A DNA stretch of 64,000 nt from assembly GCF_003815715.1 (NCBI RefSeq), contig NZ_CP033922.1, forward strand, positions 2,696,001-2,760,000, given 5' to 3'. The position numbers and the translations under genes were made by a program. Position 1 is the first letter of the stretch, and each line of letters opens with the position of its first letter. Source of the stretch: Chryseobacterium sp. G0162. Lineage in GTDB: Bacteria > Bacteroidota > Bacteroidia > Flavobacteriales > Weeksellaceae. Below, one piece after another: positions 52,131 to 60,976 of this stretch. The notes beneath the pieces are model-generated. The model was not told where the DNA came from, did no database searches, and worked only from the letters and a program-made list of their open reading frames with translations.

Positions 52131-53081
52131 GTGAAGTTCAGTAAAGAATTAAAAGCTGGTGTGATTGCACTTCTAGCTATCGTAGGCTTTGTGGTGTTGT
52201 TTCAATTTATGAAAGGGAAAAGCCTTTTTACTACCGACAATATCTTTTACGCAAAATATGAAAATGTAGAAGGCCTTGCGCAGTCTTCGGCAGTCTCTAT
52301 TAATGGTCTTAAAGTAGGCCAGGTTGATAAGATTATACCTCAAACAGCAAAGGACGGTAAAATCAGTTTTGTTGTAAAAATTACGGTTGATAACAAATTT
52401 GAATTTTCAAGAAATTCAACATTGGAAATTTTTGAACCGGGATTAATGTCCGGTAAAGAAATGAGAGTAAACCTGATGTATGGCGGTGCTACAGCAAAAG
52501 ATGGAGATACTCTGAAAGGAGCTTTCAAGCTGGGAACGCTGGGAAGTCTTTCTTCTCAGGTAGGTCCGGTAAAAGATCAATTGCAGGTAGTTCTCCACAG
52601 AGTAGACTCTTTAATGGCAAATGCTAACCTGCTCGTAGATGCACAAAACAGAGCCGAAGTAAAAGCTTTATTATCCAACCTTAACAAAACAGTAGGAGCA
52701 CTTCAGACTACAGCAGGAAATGTAAACAGCCTGGTAGGTCATAATGATCCAAAACTACAGAAAGTATTGGATGATGCAAGTCTTACTATGCAAAGTGGAA
52801 AGGTAACCCTGGATAAATACGGAAATCTTGCACAGAGCATTGATACAAAACAATTAAATGCAACGATTGCTAATCTTGATGCTACTGTAGGAAAACTGAA
52901 TCAGGTGATTGGTGGAATAGATAAAGGAGAAGGAAGTTTGGGTAAACTAATGAAAGACGATCAGTTGTATAATAATCTTAATTCAGCTTCTTCTAACCTG
53001 AATACATTAATCGAGGATATGAAAGCGAATCCTAAGCGATATATCAATTTCTCAGTTTTCGGTAAAAATAACAAAGACTAA
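52131..53081 (+). CDS. mlaD: MCE-domain lipid-transport protein MlaD
   Basis: Substrate-binding subunit of the Mla-type phospholipid transporter. It has 316 residues and a GTG start. An N-terminal anchor (GVIALLAIVGFVVLFQF) is followed by the MCE domain (FYAKYENVEGLAQSSAVSING, VGQVDKI, FEPGLMSGKEMRV). The C-terminal half is helical, with repeated asparagine/leucine patterns (LLSNLNKTVGAL, LNATIANLDATVGKLNQVIGG), as in tube-forming MCE proteins. Its partners mlaE and mlaF are 17 kb away at 33.8-35.3 kb on the other strand. It is followed at 8 bp by an Fe-S protein gene. Confidence 0.92.
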   Translation: MKFSKELKAGVIALLAIVGFVVLFQFMKGKSLFTTDNIFYAKYENVEGLAQSSAVSINGLKVGQVDKIIPQTAKDGKISFVVKITVDNKFEFSRNSTLEIFEPGLMSGKEMRVNLMYGGATAKDGDTLKGAFKLGTLGSLSSQVGPVKDQLQVVLHRVDSLMANANLLVDAQNRAEVKALLSNLNKTVGALQTTAGNVNSLVGHNDPKLQKVLDDASLTMQSGKVTLDKYGNLAQSIDTKQLNATIANLDATVGKLNQVIGGIDKGEGSLGKLMKDDQLYNNLNSASSNLNTLIEDMKANPKRYINFSVFGKNNKD

Positions 53082-53089
53082 TACGCCTT

Positions 53090-54421
53090 ATGCAGTACAT
53101 CGATAACATTATTTTCCTGATTTTATTAGTAGCGGGATTTGGACTGTTTGCCAAGAGCCTACTGAAGATCTATAGAAATATCAGACTTGGTCACGAGATC
53201 AATAGAACGGATAGAAAATCTGAACGCTGGACTACCATGGCAAGAGTAGCTATGGGGCAAAGCAAGATGGTGAAACGTCCTATTGCTGGTGTTTTACACC
53301 TTTTCGTGTACGTAGGTTTTGTGATTATCAATATAGAACTTATTGAAATTATTGTTGATGGACTGTTTGGAACTCATCGTTTCCTGGCTTCAGTTTTCGG
53401 AAACGGATTCTATAGTTTCTTTACTGCAACGTTAGAAATTCTGGCACTTCTTGTTGTTATCGGAGTTGTGGTTTTCTTCATCAGAAGAAACTTTTATGGA
53501 GTAAAGAGATTAACCATGAAAGAACTTTTTGGATGGCCAAAACAAGATGCCAACTGGATTCTTATCATTGAATTTGCTTTAATGATGGCGTTCTTTAAAA
53601 TGAATGCTGCTGATTGGGTGCTACAGCAAAGAGGTGTATTACCGGCGCTTGGAAGCTTCCCGATTAGTTCTTCTATTTTAGGTCCTGTTTTTAGTAATTT
53701 CGGTGATGGATTTTTGCACTTTACAGAAAAAGGAGCTTGGTGGTTCCACTTTGTAGGAATTCTTTTCTTCATGAACTACCTTTACTATTCAAAGCATTTA
53801 CACATTATTTTAGCATTCCCAAGTACTTGGTATGCGAATCTTGATAAAAAAGGGAAATTCAACAATCTTGATTCTGTAACAAAAGAAATCAAATTGATGA
53901 TGGATCCTAATGCAGATCCTTATGCTGCACCAGCAGAGGGAGCTGAAGCAGATGTTCCTTCCAAGTTTGGAGCAGAAGATATTTTTGACCTTAATCAGGT
54001 ACAATTGTTAAATGCCTATTCTTGTACAGAATGCGGACGTTGTACTTCTGTTTGTCCTGCAAATATTACCGGGAAAAAATTGTCTCCGAGATTGATCTTA
54101 ATGAAGACCAGAGACAGACTGGAAGAAGTAGGACGGAATATTGATAAAAACGGGAAATTTGTAGACGACGGCAAAAAGCTGTTGAATGACTATATCACTA
54201 AAGAAGAACTTTGGGCTTGTACTACATGTAATGCATGTACAGAGGCTTGTCCTGTATTGTTAGACCCACTTTCCATTATCTTTGAAATGAGAAGATTCCT
54301 GGTCATGGAACAGTCTGCTGCTCCGCAGGAGTTGAATCTGATGATGACGAATGTGGAAAATAATGCTGCTCCTTGGCAGTATAATCAGGCTGATCGTCTG
54401 AACTGGGCTTCAGAAAATTAA
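53090..54421 (+). CDS. Membrane-bound (Fe-S) oxidoreductase, HdrC/GlpC-like
   Basis: A 443-residue electron-transfer protein. The N-terminal ~250 residues contain about five membrane segments resembling a cytochrome b/NarI-like anchor. The C-terminal part has two [4Fe-4S] motifs: CTECGRCTSVCPAN (C312, C315, C318, C322) and CTTCNACTEACPV (C377, C380, C383, C387). It pairs with the CCG-domain protein encoded next, as in heterodisulfide reductase or glycolate/lactate oxidoreductase modules. The electron donor is unknown. Cotranscription with mlaD (8 bp apart) is likely. Confidence 0.9.
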   Translation: MQYIDNIIFLILLVAGFGLFAKSLLKIYRNIRLGHEINRTDRKSERWTTMARVAMGQSKMVKRPIAGVLHLFVYVGFVIINIELIEIIVDGLFGTHRFLASVFGNGFYSFFTATLEILALLVVIGVVVFFIRRNFYGVKRLTMKELFGWPKQDANWILIIEFALMMAFFKMNAADWVLQQRGVLPALGSFPISSSILGPVFSNFGDGFLHFTEKGAWWFHFVGILFFMNYLYYSKHLHIILAFPSTWYANLDKKGKFNNLDSVTKEIKLMMDPNADPYAAPAEGAEADVPSKFGAEDIFDLNQVQLLNAYSCTECGRCTSVCPANITGKKLSPRLILMKTRDRLEEVGRNIDKNGKFVDDGKKLLNDYITKEELWACTTCNACTEACPVLLDPLSIIFEMRRFLVMEQSAAPQELNLMMTNVENNAAPWQYNQADRLNWASEN

Positions 54422-54435
54422 AAAACTAATCGATT

Positions 54436-54506
54436 TGAAAGTTTGAAAACTGCTGATAGCTAAGTCATTTTCAAATTTCCAAATTCTCACATTTTCAAAT
54501 TGGAAA
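54436..54506. repeat. Reiterated TTTCAAATT intergenic element
   Basis: The gap between the two Fe-S genes carries GATTTGAAAGTTTGAAAA and then TTTTCAAATTTCCAAATT and ATTTTCAAATTGG, inverse and direct copies of one short word. This kind of filler is familiar in Chryseobacterium intergenic regions. It could fold into an AT-rich hairpin. Confidence 0.45.
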
Positions 54507-54511
54507 AAGAA

Positions 54512-55297
54512 ATGGATTTCAATATAAAAACAATGGCAGAATATGCTGCCGAAGGAAAATCACCGGAAGTTTTATTTTGGGTTGGATGTGCCGGAAGTTT
54601 TGATGACCGTGCCAAAAAAATTACAAAAGCATTTTGCAAGATATTGAATAAAATAGGGGTTGAATTTGCTGTTTTAGGACAGGAAGAAAGCTGTACCGGA
54701 GATCCTGCAAAAAGAGCAGGTAACGAGTTTGTTTTTCAAATGATGGCACTTACCAATATTGAAGTTCTGAATGCTTATGAGGTAAAGAAAATTGTAACAG
54801 CGTGCCCACACTGTTTCAATACCCTTAAAAATGAATATCCAAGTCTTGGAGGCCACTTTGACGTTGTTCACCACACTCAATTCCTTAAAACCTTAATGGA
54901 AGAAGGGAGATTGAAAATTGAAGGCGGAGCGTTCAAAGGAAAGAAAATTACCTTCCATGATCCATGCTACCTGGGACGTGCCAATGATGAATATGAAGCT
55001 CCAAGAATGCTTCTTGAGAAACTGGATGCAGAGCTTGTAGAAATGAAGCGTTGCAAAACAAATGGACTTTGCTGTGGAGCGGGGGGTGCCCAGATGTTTA
55101 AAGAGCCTGAAAAAGGGAATAAAGACATCAATATTGAAAGAACAGAAGAAGCTTTATCTTTTGAACCAAAGGTAATTGCAACAGGATGCCCATTCTGTAA
55201 TACAATGATGACGGACGGGGTAAAACACTTCAACAAAAATACAGAAGTTGCGGTAAAAGATATCGTTGAGCTTCTTGCTGAAGCAGACGATTTATAA
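54512..55297 (+). CDS. CCG-domain (Fe-S) oxidoreductase, HdrB-like
   Basis: A 261-residue soluble partner of the preceding membrane Fe-S protein. It has two cysteine-rich CCG domains: FWVGCAGSF ... CTGDPAKRAG ... TACPHCFNTL, and FHDPCYLGR ... GLCCGAGGAQMF ... ATGCPFCNTMM. Such domains bind a noncubane [4Fe-4S] cluster in HdrB. The ATG at 54512 is preferred to the TTG at 54500, since GGAAAAAGAA would then serve as ribosome site. The substrate is unknown. Confidence 0.9.
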   Translation: MDFNIKTMAEYAAEGKSPEVLFWVGCAGSFDDRAKKITKAFCKILNKIGVEFAVLGQEESCTGDPAKRAGNEFVFQMMALTNIEVLNAYEVKKIVTACPHCFNTLKNEYPSLGGHFDVVHHTQFLKTLMEEGRLKIEGGAFKGKKITFHDPCYLGRANDEYEAPRMLLEKLDAELVEMKRCKTNGLCCGAGGAQMFKEPEKGNKDINIERTEEALSFEPKVIATGCPFCNTMMTDGVKHFNKNTEVAVKDIVELLAEADDL

Positions 55298-55317
55298 TTG
55301 TAATCTTATACAGGTTT

Positions 55318-56442
55318 ATGAAGGTAGAATTGAAACTCTCCTTTTTATTTATCATTTCGATACTTGCTGCTCTTACATTCTGGAATTACCAAAACAGAGT
55401 ATATAACTGGGATATGCCGGGATATTTAGGAAGTATGTATACTTCTGAGTTCCCGAATTCACAAGATAAAGTTCGAATTATAACTTACGATGAAATAAAA
55501 AAAGAAGCACCTGCAGACCAGTATACAGATATCATCGGCATAAAGCAGTGGAACATTCCAAGGCAATATTTCGTAAAAAATACACAATCTTTTACAGAAC
55601 AATTACCCTATTTTCAAATCAAAGTAGGGTATATTCTTGTAATAACTCTCTTTTATAAGTTGGGACTTTCCTCTCCAATGGCAGTCTTGTTTACCAGTCT
55701 TATTTCTTATTTTTTTTCAGGGTTACTATTATTTTATATTCTAAAACTCCTATTTCCGAAGAAATATTGGTTTGCAATAGGACTAACGGTTGCAGCCATG
55801 CTTTTGCCGCCCATGACGGATATGGCAAGAATTTCGACACCGGATATGTTCATTTTTCAGTTTATCCTGATTTTTATCATCGGTTTGATCAAAAAATGGA
55901 ACAAATGGGGGATGTTTGTACCTCTGTCTGCCATCACCTTTATACGTCCGGACTATATTACATTTACCCTGACTTATATTATTGCCGTTTTCTTCTTTTA
56001 CTATTTTAAAGAAAAGAAGATTGATTTTTCCCTTATTGCACAGGGTGCGGTACTTCTGCTGATATATCTGGCAATTATTAAATTTTACCATTATCCCGGT
56101 TGGAAAGACGTTTTTTACGATACTTTTATCGACAGAAGACCTTTTATTTCCACCCATCCTATTGAAGTAAGCGTAAGAGACTATCTGAGTGTTATTTATA
56201 TCAGGATGATCTACTTTAAAAAAGTGACACTGTCTGTAATCATCATGATTGCAATAATATTTTGGTGTTCCAAAGATGCATGGGTAAGAATGATTTCAGT
56301 ACTTTTCCTGGTGAATGTATACATCAAATTCTTTTTCTTTCCGCATACGGCAGCATTGAGACTCTTCTTTCCGTTTATTTTTCCGCTTTTCATTATGATG
56401 CTCTATGCATTGAGTCAAAAATATTATACTATTAAAAATTAA
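55318..56442 (+). CDS. Polytopic membrane protein, GT-C glycosyltransferase-like
   Basis: A 374-residue protein with about nine to ten membrane segments. The large first periplasmic loop begins NRVYNWDMPGYLG, with acidic and aromatic residues near its start, a plan shared with GT-C fold glycosyltransferases and mannosyltransferase-like proteins. No confident family motif was found, so the assignment rests on topology and on its place at the head of a polysaccharide gene group. It has a leaderless-looking 20-bp gap after the Fe-S gene. Confidence 0.62.
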   Translation: MKVELKLSFLFIISILAALTFWNYQNRVYNWDMPGYLGSMYTSEFPNSQDKVRIITYDEIKKEAPADQYTDIIGIKQWNIPRQYFVKNTQSFTEQLPYFQIKVGYILVITLFYKLGLSSPMAVLFTSLISYFFSGLLLFYILKLLFPKKYWFAIGLTVAAMLLPPMTDMARISTPDMFIFQFILIFIIGLIKKWNKWGMFVPLSAITFIRPDYITFTLTYIIAVFFFYYFKEKKIDFSLIAQGAVLLLIYLAIIKFYHYPGWKDVFYDTFIDRRPFISTHPIEVSVRDYLSVIYIRMIYFKKVTLSVIIMIAIIFWCSKDAWVRMISVLFLVNVYIKFFFFPHTAALRLFFPFIFPLFIMMLYALSQKYYTIKN

Positions 56443-56593
56443 ATGATTGTATGGCTTAAGAAATGGATATAATATCTAGACATTTCAAGAATGTAAACGA
56501 AGATGTATAACATCAAATCATACAGTTCAGGAAGAATCCCTGGTTTTGTTTTTTTATTCAAAATGCTGTAAATTGCAGTCAGATAAAACGAGT

Positions 56594-57409
56594 ATGGGAA
56601 GTCTTTTAGCTTCATTTTTTAAATTCATCATAGGTTTCCCTTTTTTCAGACAAAAGTTTTTTGCCTTTCATAAATATATCTTTAAACCTTATCATCTTTT
56701 TAATGGGGTAAAGAAAAGCATTGTTTACCGAGGTAATATTATCCTTAATTTAGATCTTGATGACTGGATTCAGCAACAACTTTATTTTGTTGGAGACTAT
56801 GAAAAGAACGAAATAGATTATCTATACTCTGTTTTACAGGATGGAGATACTTTCATAGACGTAGGCGGGAATATTGGTTTGTTTTCATTAAATGCATCCA
56901 GAATTATTGGAAATAATGGTCATGTGTACGCTTTTGAAGCCTTTAATCCTAATTATAAAAAATTTTCCCAGCATCTTTCTATTAATAATTTTAAAAATGT
57001 AACTCTTGAGCACCTGGCTGTTGCGGATAAAAATGATTACATTGAAATTTTATACAACGAAAGTTATGGAAATGTAGGCATGGCTTCATTGTATCTTGAA
57101 GATTTCACGGCAAAAGAGAAGGTAAAAAGTGTCATTCTGGATGATTATGTTAGAAATCAAAAGATTACAAAGATTAATCTTATTAAAATAGATATTGAAG
57201 GGGGTGAATTTTCAGCACTACAGGGGATGCACGAAATACTTACCCATTACCAACCTAAAATTATCATAGAAATAAACAATATAGCACTGAAAAATTCAAA
57301 TCATAGCGAAGAAGAACTCATCCATTTACTTGTTGAAAAAGGCTATTCTCAGACCAAAGTATTAAGTAGAAATGAGAATTCTTATAATGCTGTTTTTGAA
57401 TGTCTTTAA
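56594..57409 (+). CDS. FkbM-family methyltransferase
   Basis: A 271-residue SAM-dependent methyltransferase, probably for sugar O-methylation in a surface glycan. Motif I is FIDVGGNIGLFSL, then YAFEAFNPNY (acidic SAM-ribose contact) and IKIDIEGGEFSALQG, all classic FkbM. The ATG at 56594 replaces the TTG opening of the ORF at 56546. It lies between a GT-C-like membrane protein and a GT4 glycosyltransferase, which supports a polysaccharide role. Confidence 0.88.
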   Translation: MGSLLASFFKFIIGFPFFRQKFFAFHKYIFKPYHLFNGVKKSIVYRGNIILNLDLDDWIQQQLYFVGDYEKNEIDYLYSVLQDGDTFIDVGGNIGLFSLNASRIIGNNGHVYAFEAFNPNYKKFSQHLSINNFKNVTLEHLAVADKNDYIEILYNESYGNVGMASLYLEDFTAKEKVKSVILDDYVRNQKITKINLIKIDIEGGEFSALQGMHEILTHYQPKIIIEINNIALKNSNHSEEELIHLLVEKGYSQTKVLSRNENSYNAVFECL

Positions 57410-57491
57410 TTGGAAAGAATATCTTTACAGGATATAAGTCACATTCTGTCTGAAGAAAAAAGCGTAATTTTATCCTCTAAATTGATTAGAT

Positions 57492-57980
57492 ATGAAAATT
57501 GAAGAATCAAACGTTGTAGAAACAAACGATTACAGAGTTATTATATATCCGGCATCCAGGCCATTTGAAACTAAAGAAGCAAAAGCTATTACGGAAAAAC
57601 TATTTGATTTTCTGGCAACTTGGGCTGCGCATGGAAAGCCACTTTCATCATCCTTCAAAATTGAAAAAAATCAATTCATTATTGTATGTGTTGATGAAGA
57701 GAAGGAGATGGCTTCAGGGTGCAGTATTGATGCTTTAGGGAAGGTAATGAGAGAGATTGATGAAGAGTATCAGTTGGGATTATTTGACAGAATGAAAGCC
57801 AGTTTCGTAGAAAACGGAGAGATGAAAACATTAAAGCTTCTTGATTTCAAGAACAAATTAAGAAACGGTGAATTGTCAAAAGATATTGAGGTTTTTGATT
57901 TTTCTAAAAATACTTATTTGGATTTTTTAAGCCATTTCCTTCTTCCATTGGAGAAAAGCTGGGCTTCTTCCATAAAATAA
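57492..57980 (+). CDS. Conserved hypothetical protein
   Basis: A 162-residue soluble protein with no recognised catalytic motif. It opens VVETNDYRVIIYPASRPFETKEAKAI and includes LATWAAHGKPLSSSF and FIIVCVDEEKEMASGCSID. Homologues in Bacteroidota are, from memory, sometimes labelled ABC transporter ATPase; that cannot be right here, since no Walker A or B motif is present. It ends 6 bp before the glycosyltransferase start and is likely cotranscribed. Confidence 0.78.
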   Translation: MKIEESNVVETNDYRVIIYPASRPFETKEAKAITEKLFDFLATWAAHGKPLSSSFKIEKNQFIIVCVDEEKEMASGCSIDALGKVMREIDEEYQLGLFDRMKASFVENGEMKTLKLLDFKNKLRNGELSKDIEVFDFSKNTYLDFLSHFLLPLEKSWASSIK

Positions 57981-57986
57981 TCTCTA

Positions 57987-59099
57987 TTGAAAATCCTGTA
58001 TATTTCCTCATGGTTTCCCAACAAGTTGGAGCCTACGAATGGCAACTTTGTACAACGTCATGCAGAAGCCGTTGCGTCGTTGCATGAGGTAGAAATACTA
58101 CATGCTATAGGGGATTTCTCCCAAGATCAGGAATTTATTTTCGATGATCAGAAGATCAACGGAATAAGAACTCTTATTGTATATTATAAAAGCTCAAAAA
58201 ATCCGTTACTGAATTTTAGAAATAGAATGCAGGCTTACCAAAAGGGTTTCCTTGAGTTACAAAAGCCTGATTTGGTACATGCAAACATATTGCATAATTC
58301 CATGCTTTTTGCGGTTTATCTAAAGGAAAAATATAAGATTCCCTTTGTGGTTTCAGAACACTGGTCAGGTTTTCTTCAGATTAATAGATCCAAAATTTCA
58401 TTTACAAGTATTCTTACAGCACGATATATTGCCCGGAAAGCCTCTTTCTTATTTCCTGTAAGTAAAACTCTGATGGATAATTTAAAAGACCTTAAAATCG
58501 GTAAAAACTTTAAGGTCATCGGAAATGTGGTTAACACAGATCTTTTTTTTCCGGAAAATAAACAAAGCAATACATTTACATTTCTTCATATATCGAATCT
58601 TATTTCCCTTAAGAACCCAGATGCTATCATAGAAGCTGCAATTAGGCTAAGAAAGGATTTTAAGAACTTTGAACTCCAAATTGGAGGCGACGGGGATGTA
58701 GAGCAATTAAATAGACTTATCGAAAAGTATGATGGAAAGAGTTACATCAAAACATTTGGAGAAATTTCATATACAGAGGTTGCTGAAAAAATGAAAAAAA
58801 GCAATTGCTTTGTCCTTTTCAGTGACTATGAAAGTTTCTCGTGTGTTTTGTTAGAATCTCTTGCTTCGGGGGTTCCGGTGATTGCTACGCGTGTAGGAGC
58901 AATTCCTGAAATTATTGGAGAAAATCAGGGAATTATCATTGAAAAATCTAAAGAAGAACTCTATAGAGCAATGAAGAATATGCTGAATGGAAATTATAAA
59001 GCAGATTCTCCGGAAAAACTTCATCAATATGTTGTCGAAAAGTTTTCAGTATCAGCAATAGCAGATAAATTTAATCAGGCATTTAAAAATATAATATAA
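57987..59099 (+). CDS. GT4-family glycosyltransferase
   Basis: A 370-residue retaining glycosyltransferase with two Rossmann-like domains (GT-B). It opens MKILYISSWFPNKLEPTNGNF, the usual GT4 acceptor-side loop, and carries the C-terminal EX7E region FSCVLLESLASGVPVIATRVG with AIPEII. A TTG start at 57987 is used; there is no better ATG in frame and it matches the family's first residue. It should add a sugar to a lipid-linked surface glycan. It is followed by the flippase gene. Confidence 0.92.
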   Translation: MKILYISSWFPNKLEPTNGNFVQRHAEAVASLHEVEILHAIGDFSQDQEFIFDDQKINGIRTLIVYYKSSKNPLLNFRNRMQAYQKGFLELQKPDLVHANILHNSMLFAVYLKEKYKIPFVVSEHWSGFLQINRSKISFTSILTARYIARKASFLFPVSKTLMDNLKDLKIGKNFKVIGNVVNTDLFFPENKQSNTFTFLHISNLISLKNPDAIIEAAIRLRKDFKNFELQIGGDGDVEQLNRLIEKYDGKSYIKTFGEISYTEVAEKMKKSNCFVLFSDYESFSCVLLESLASGVPVIATRVGAIPEIIGENQGIIIEKSKEELYRAMKNMLNGNYKADSPEKLHQYVVEKFSVSAIADKFNQAFKNII

Positions 59100-59137
59100 G
59101 ACTGTTAAAGTCTAAATGCTCCGTTGATAAGGTTGAA

Positions 59138-60382
59138 ATGAAAAGCATGAAAGATTTTTTTAGAAATTTTTTTAACAATAGTGGACATCATGTTTTCTTT
59201 TCATTCCTTATTGCTAAAATCTGCAGTTTTTTAGGATCTTTGCTGATTATCAGATTATTGCCTGAAAATGAATTTGGGGTCTTAAGCATTGTCCTTTCTG
59301 TCTTAACTATTTTTGCTCCATTTACAGGATTTGGAAGCAGCCAGAGTTTAATCCGTTTCGGATCTATCTCATCTGATAAAGAGGAAAAATTAAAAATTTC
59401 ATCTTATTTTTTTTTCAAAGGAATTTTTTTTGAAGTCATTCTGATTCTTCTGTTTCTAAGTGCCTCTGTTTTCTATTTTCATAAGTATGAAGATATCTTC
59501 ATTATTTTTATGGCCTGTGCGGTAAGGCTTGGAGGGTTTTATTTTCTCAATCATATTCAGGTATTTTACCGAATTACCGGCAGCAATCAGATATTTGCCA
59601 GAATCAATAATGTTGTGAATATCGGAGGACTGTTGTTGGTTTTAATTCTTACCTATTTTTTTAAGTTTTACGGATATCTTATTGCCATCAGTATTGCACC
59701 GTATTTATCTTTAGTATGGTTAAAGAAGGATATCTATTCGCATCGGGCATTCAAACTTGAAAATTATAAAGAGATGTGGAGATACGGAATCTTTACTGGT
59801 CTTACATCCCTTACTTCAGATGCTCTGTTTTCATTGGATATTCTGTTACTTGGATTGATGATGAATGAGAATGCCGTTGCCAATTACAGAACTGCTATTC
59901 TGATTCCTTCTAATATCATTTTTTTGGCGACCAGTTTTCTGCAGAGTGACTTTCCGGTTCTCTCAAAGAATTTTAAGAATAAAAAGTTCCTGCAGTCCTA
60001 TGTTGTGAACTTTAATAAATTTTTCATTCCCATTTGCCTGGGAATTCTGCTTTTCTTTTATCTATTTAAAAAGTACATTATCATTTTCTTTTTTGGAGAA
60101 ACTTATGCGGAGAATACAACATTATTCATGATTTTATCGGTGGGTTTTACACTAGGAATGCTGACCAGAAATCTTTACGGGAATCTTTTGCCGGCTGTAG
60201 GTAAAGTAGAAATCAATACTTGGCTCAGTGCGGGTTCGCTCTTATTTCTGGCTGTATTAGCATATATATTGGTTCCTGTCTATGGTACCATTGGGATGGG
60301 AATTGCCATGACGGCAACATTGCTTATTTCAGGTTTGGGTTTTCTGTTTTTTTTCTTTTCCTACTTAAGGAAACTGCCTTAA
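59138..60382 (+). CDS. Oligosaccharide flippase (Wzx/MATE-like)
   Basis: A 414-residue membrane protein with about 12 segments. The N-terminal IAKICSFLGSLLIIRLLPENEFGVLSIVLSVL is the standard polysaccharide flippase opening. It moves lipid-linked sugar units to the periplasmic face. Together with the GT4, FkbM and GT-C-like genes it forms a small surface glycan group. The group has no polymerase that I can identify and no initiating transferase; that enzyme is at 35431. Confidence 0.88.
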   Translation: MKSMKDFFRNFFNNSGHHVFFSFLIAKICSFLGSLLIIRLLPENEFGVLSIVLSVLTIFAPFTGFGSSQSLIRFGSISSDKEEKLKISSYFFFKGIFFEVILILLFLSASVFYFHKYEDIFIIFMACAVRLGGFYFLNHIQVFYRITGSNQIFARINNVVNIGGLLLVLILTYFFKFYGYLIAISIAPYLSLVWLKKDIYSHRAFKLENYKEMWRYGIFTGLTSLTSDALFSLDILLLGLMMNENAVANYRTAILIPSNIIFLATSFLQSDFPVLSKNFKNKKFLQSYVVNFNKFFIPICLGILLFFYLFKKYIIIFFFGETYAENTTLFMILSVGFTLGMLTRNLYGNLLPAVGKVEINTWLSAGSLLFLAVLAYILVPVYGTIGMGIAMTATLLISGLGFLFFFFSYLRKLP

Positions 60383-60396
60383 TGATAAAATCTTTT

Positions 60397-60404
60397 TATC
60401 TTTG
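60397..60404 (+). promoter_or_regulatory. -7 promoter element, near-leaderless gene
   Basis: TATCTTTG ends 5 bp before the ATG at 60410, so the predicted transcription start coincides with the start codon. No strong -33 box. Confidence 0.5.
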
Positions 60405-60409
60405 TTGGA

Positions 60410-60913
60410 ATGAAAAATATCTTTCTTTATATCTTATTATTTAGTTGTGTGGTTATCAGCTGTGGTCAGGATGAAGAATCTCTGCAAAGAATTGACCAGA
60501 TAATGAATATCTATATGAAATCGGATACCAATCCGGATTTGTTGAATGCTAAAAAAAGTGGTTCTTTTACCAGCTATTCAGTGAATGATCTATTGGGGGA
60601 TAAAGATAACTCTCCTGTGACGACTATGCCTCTAAGAATGAGACAGGATTCTGTTTTCTATATAGAGTATATTGCAGGAGCCAAAAGAAAGAAATTTGAT
60701 TCTGCTGGCACAACTTATTATTCGAGGATGGCTGTAACCTTAAATAAGACTGTTAATAATACTCCTCAGCCAGTTACGGATATTCTTGAAATTCATTATC
60801 GAAATTCGCCGGAAGTTTTTCAGGTTTCAGAAGTTTTATACAACACAAAATCTGTATTTTCAAAAGATTCGGGTACTCCCAATTCGATAAATAACGTAAC
60901 TATCATAAAATAG
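60410..60913 (+). CDS. Lipoprotein of unknown function
   Basis: A 167-residue lipoprotein. Residues 1-17 are a signal peptide with the lipobox VVISC. The mature part has a short acidic helical start (GQDEESLQRIDQIMNIYM) then a beta-rich region with TTYYSRMAVTLNKTVNN and ILEIHYRNSPEVF. I do not recognise a family. The promoter overlaps the expected ribosome site region, so the message is probably leaderless. Confidence 0.72.
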   Translation: MKNIFLYILLFSCVVISCGQDEESLQRIDQIMNIYMKSDTNPDLLNAKKSGSFTSYSVNDLLGDKDNSPVTTMPLRMRQDSVFYIEYIAGAKRKKFDSAGTTYYSRMAVTLNKTVNNTPQPVTDILEIHYRNSPEVFQVSEVLYNTKSVFSKDSGTPNSINNVTIIK

Positions 60914-60916
60914 TTT

Positions 60917-60924
60917 TAAATTTG
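60917..60924 (+). promoter_or_regulatory. -7 promoter element for serS
   Basis: TAAATTTG, 52 bp before the serS ATG at 60977. Confidence 0.45.
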
Positions 60925-60976
60925 TAAAATTGTTAGCTTATATTAGGCTAAATTTAATATTTAACATCTAAATAAA

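Noticed and set aside
54436..54506. CRISPR-like or tandem array in the TTTCAAATT-rich gap
   Set aside because: The repeats are short, irregular and without spacers of constant length; no cas genes are present.
55318..60382. Complete capsule or O-antigen locus
   Set aside because: Only one clear glycosyltransferase, one methyltransferase and a flippase are present; polymerase, chain-length and export genes are missing, so it is only a small glycan group.
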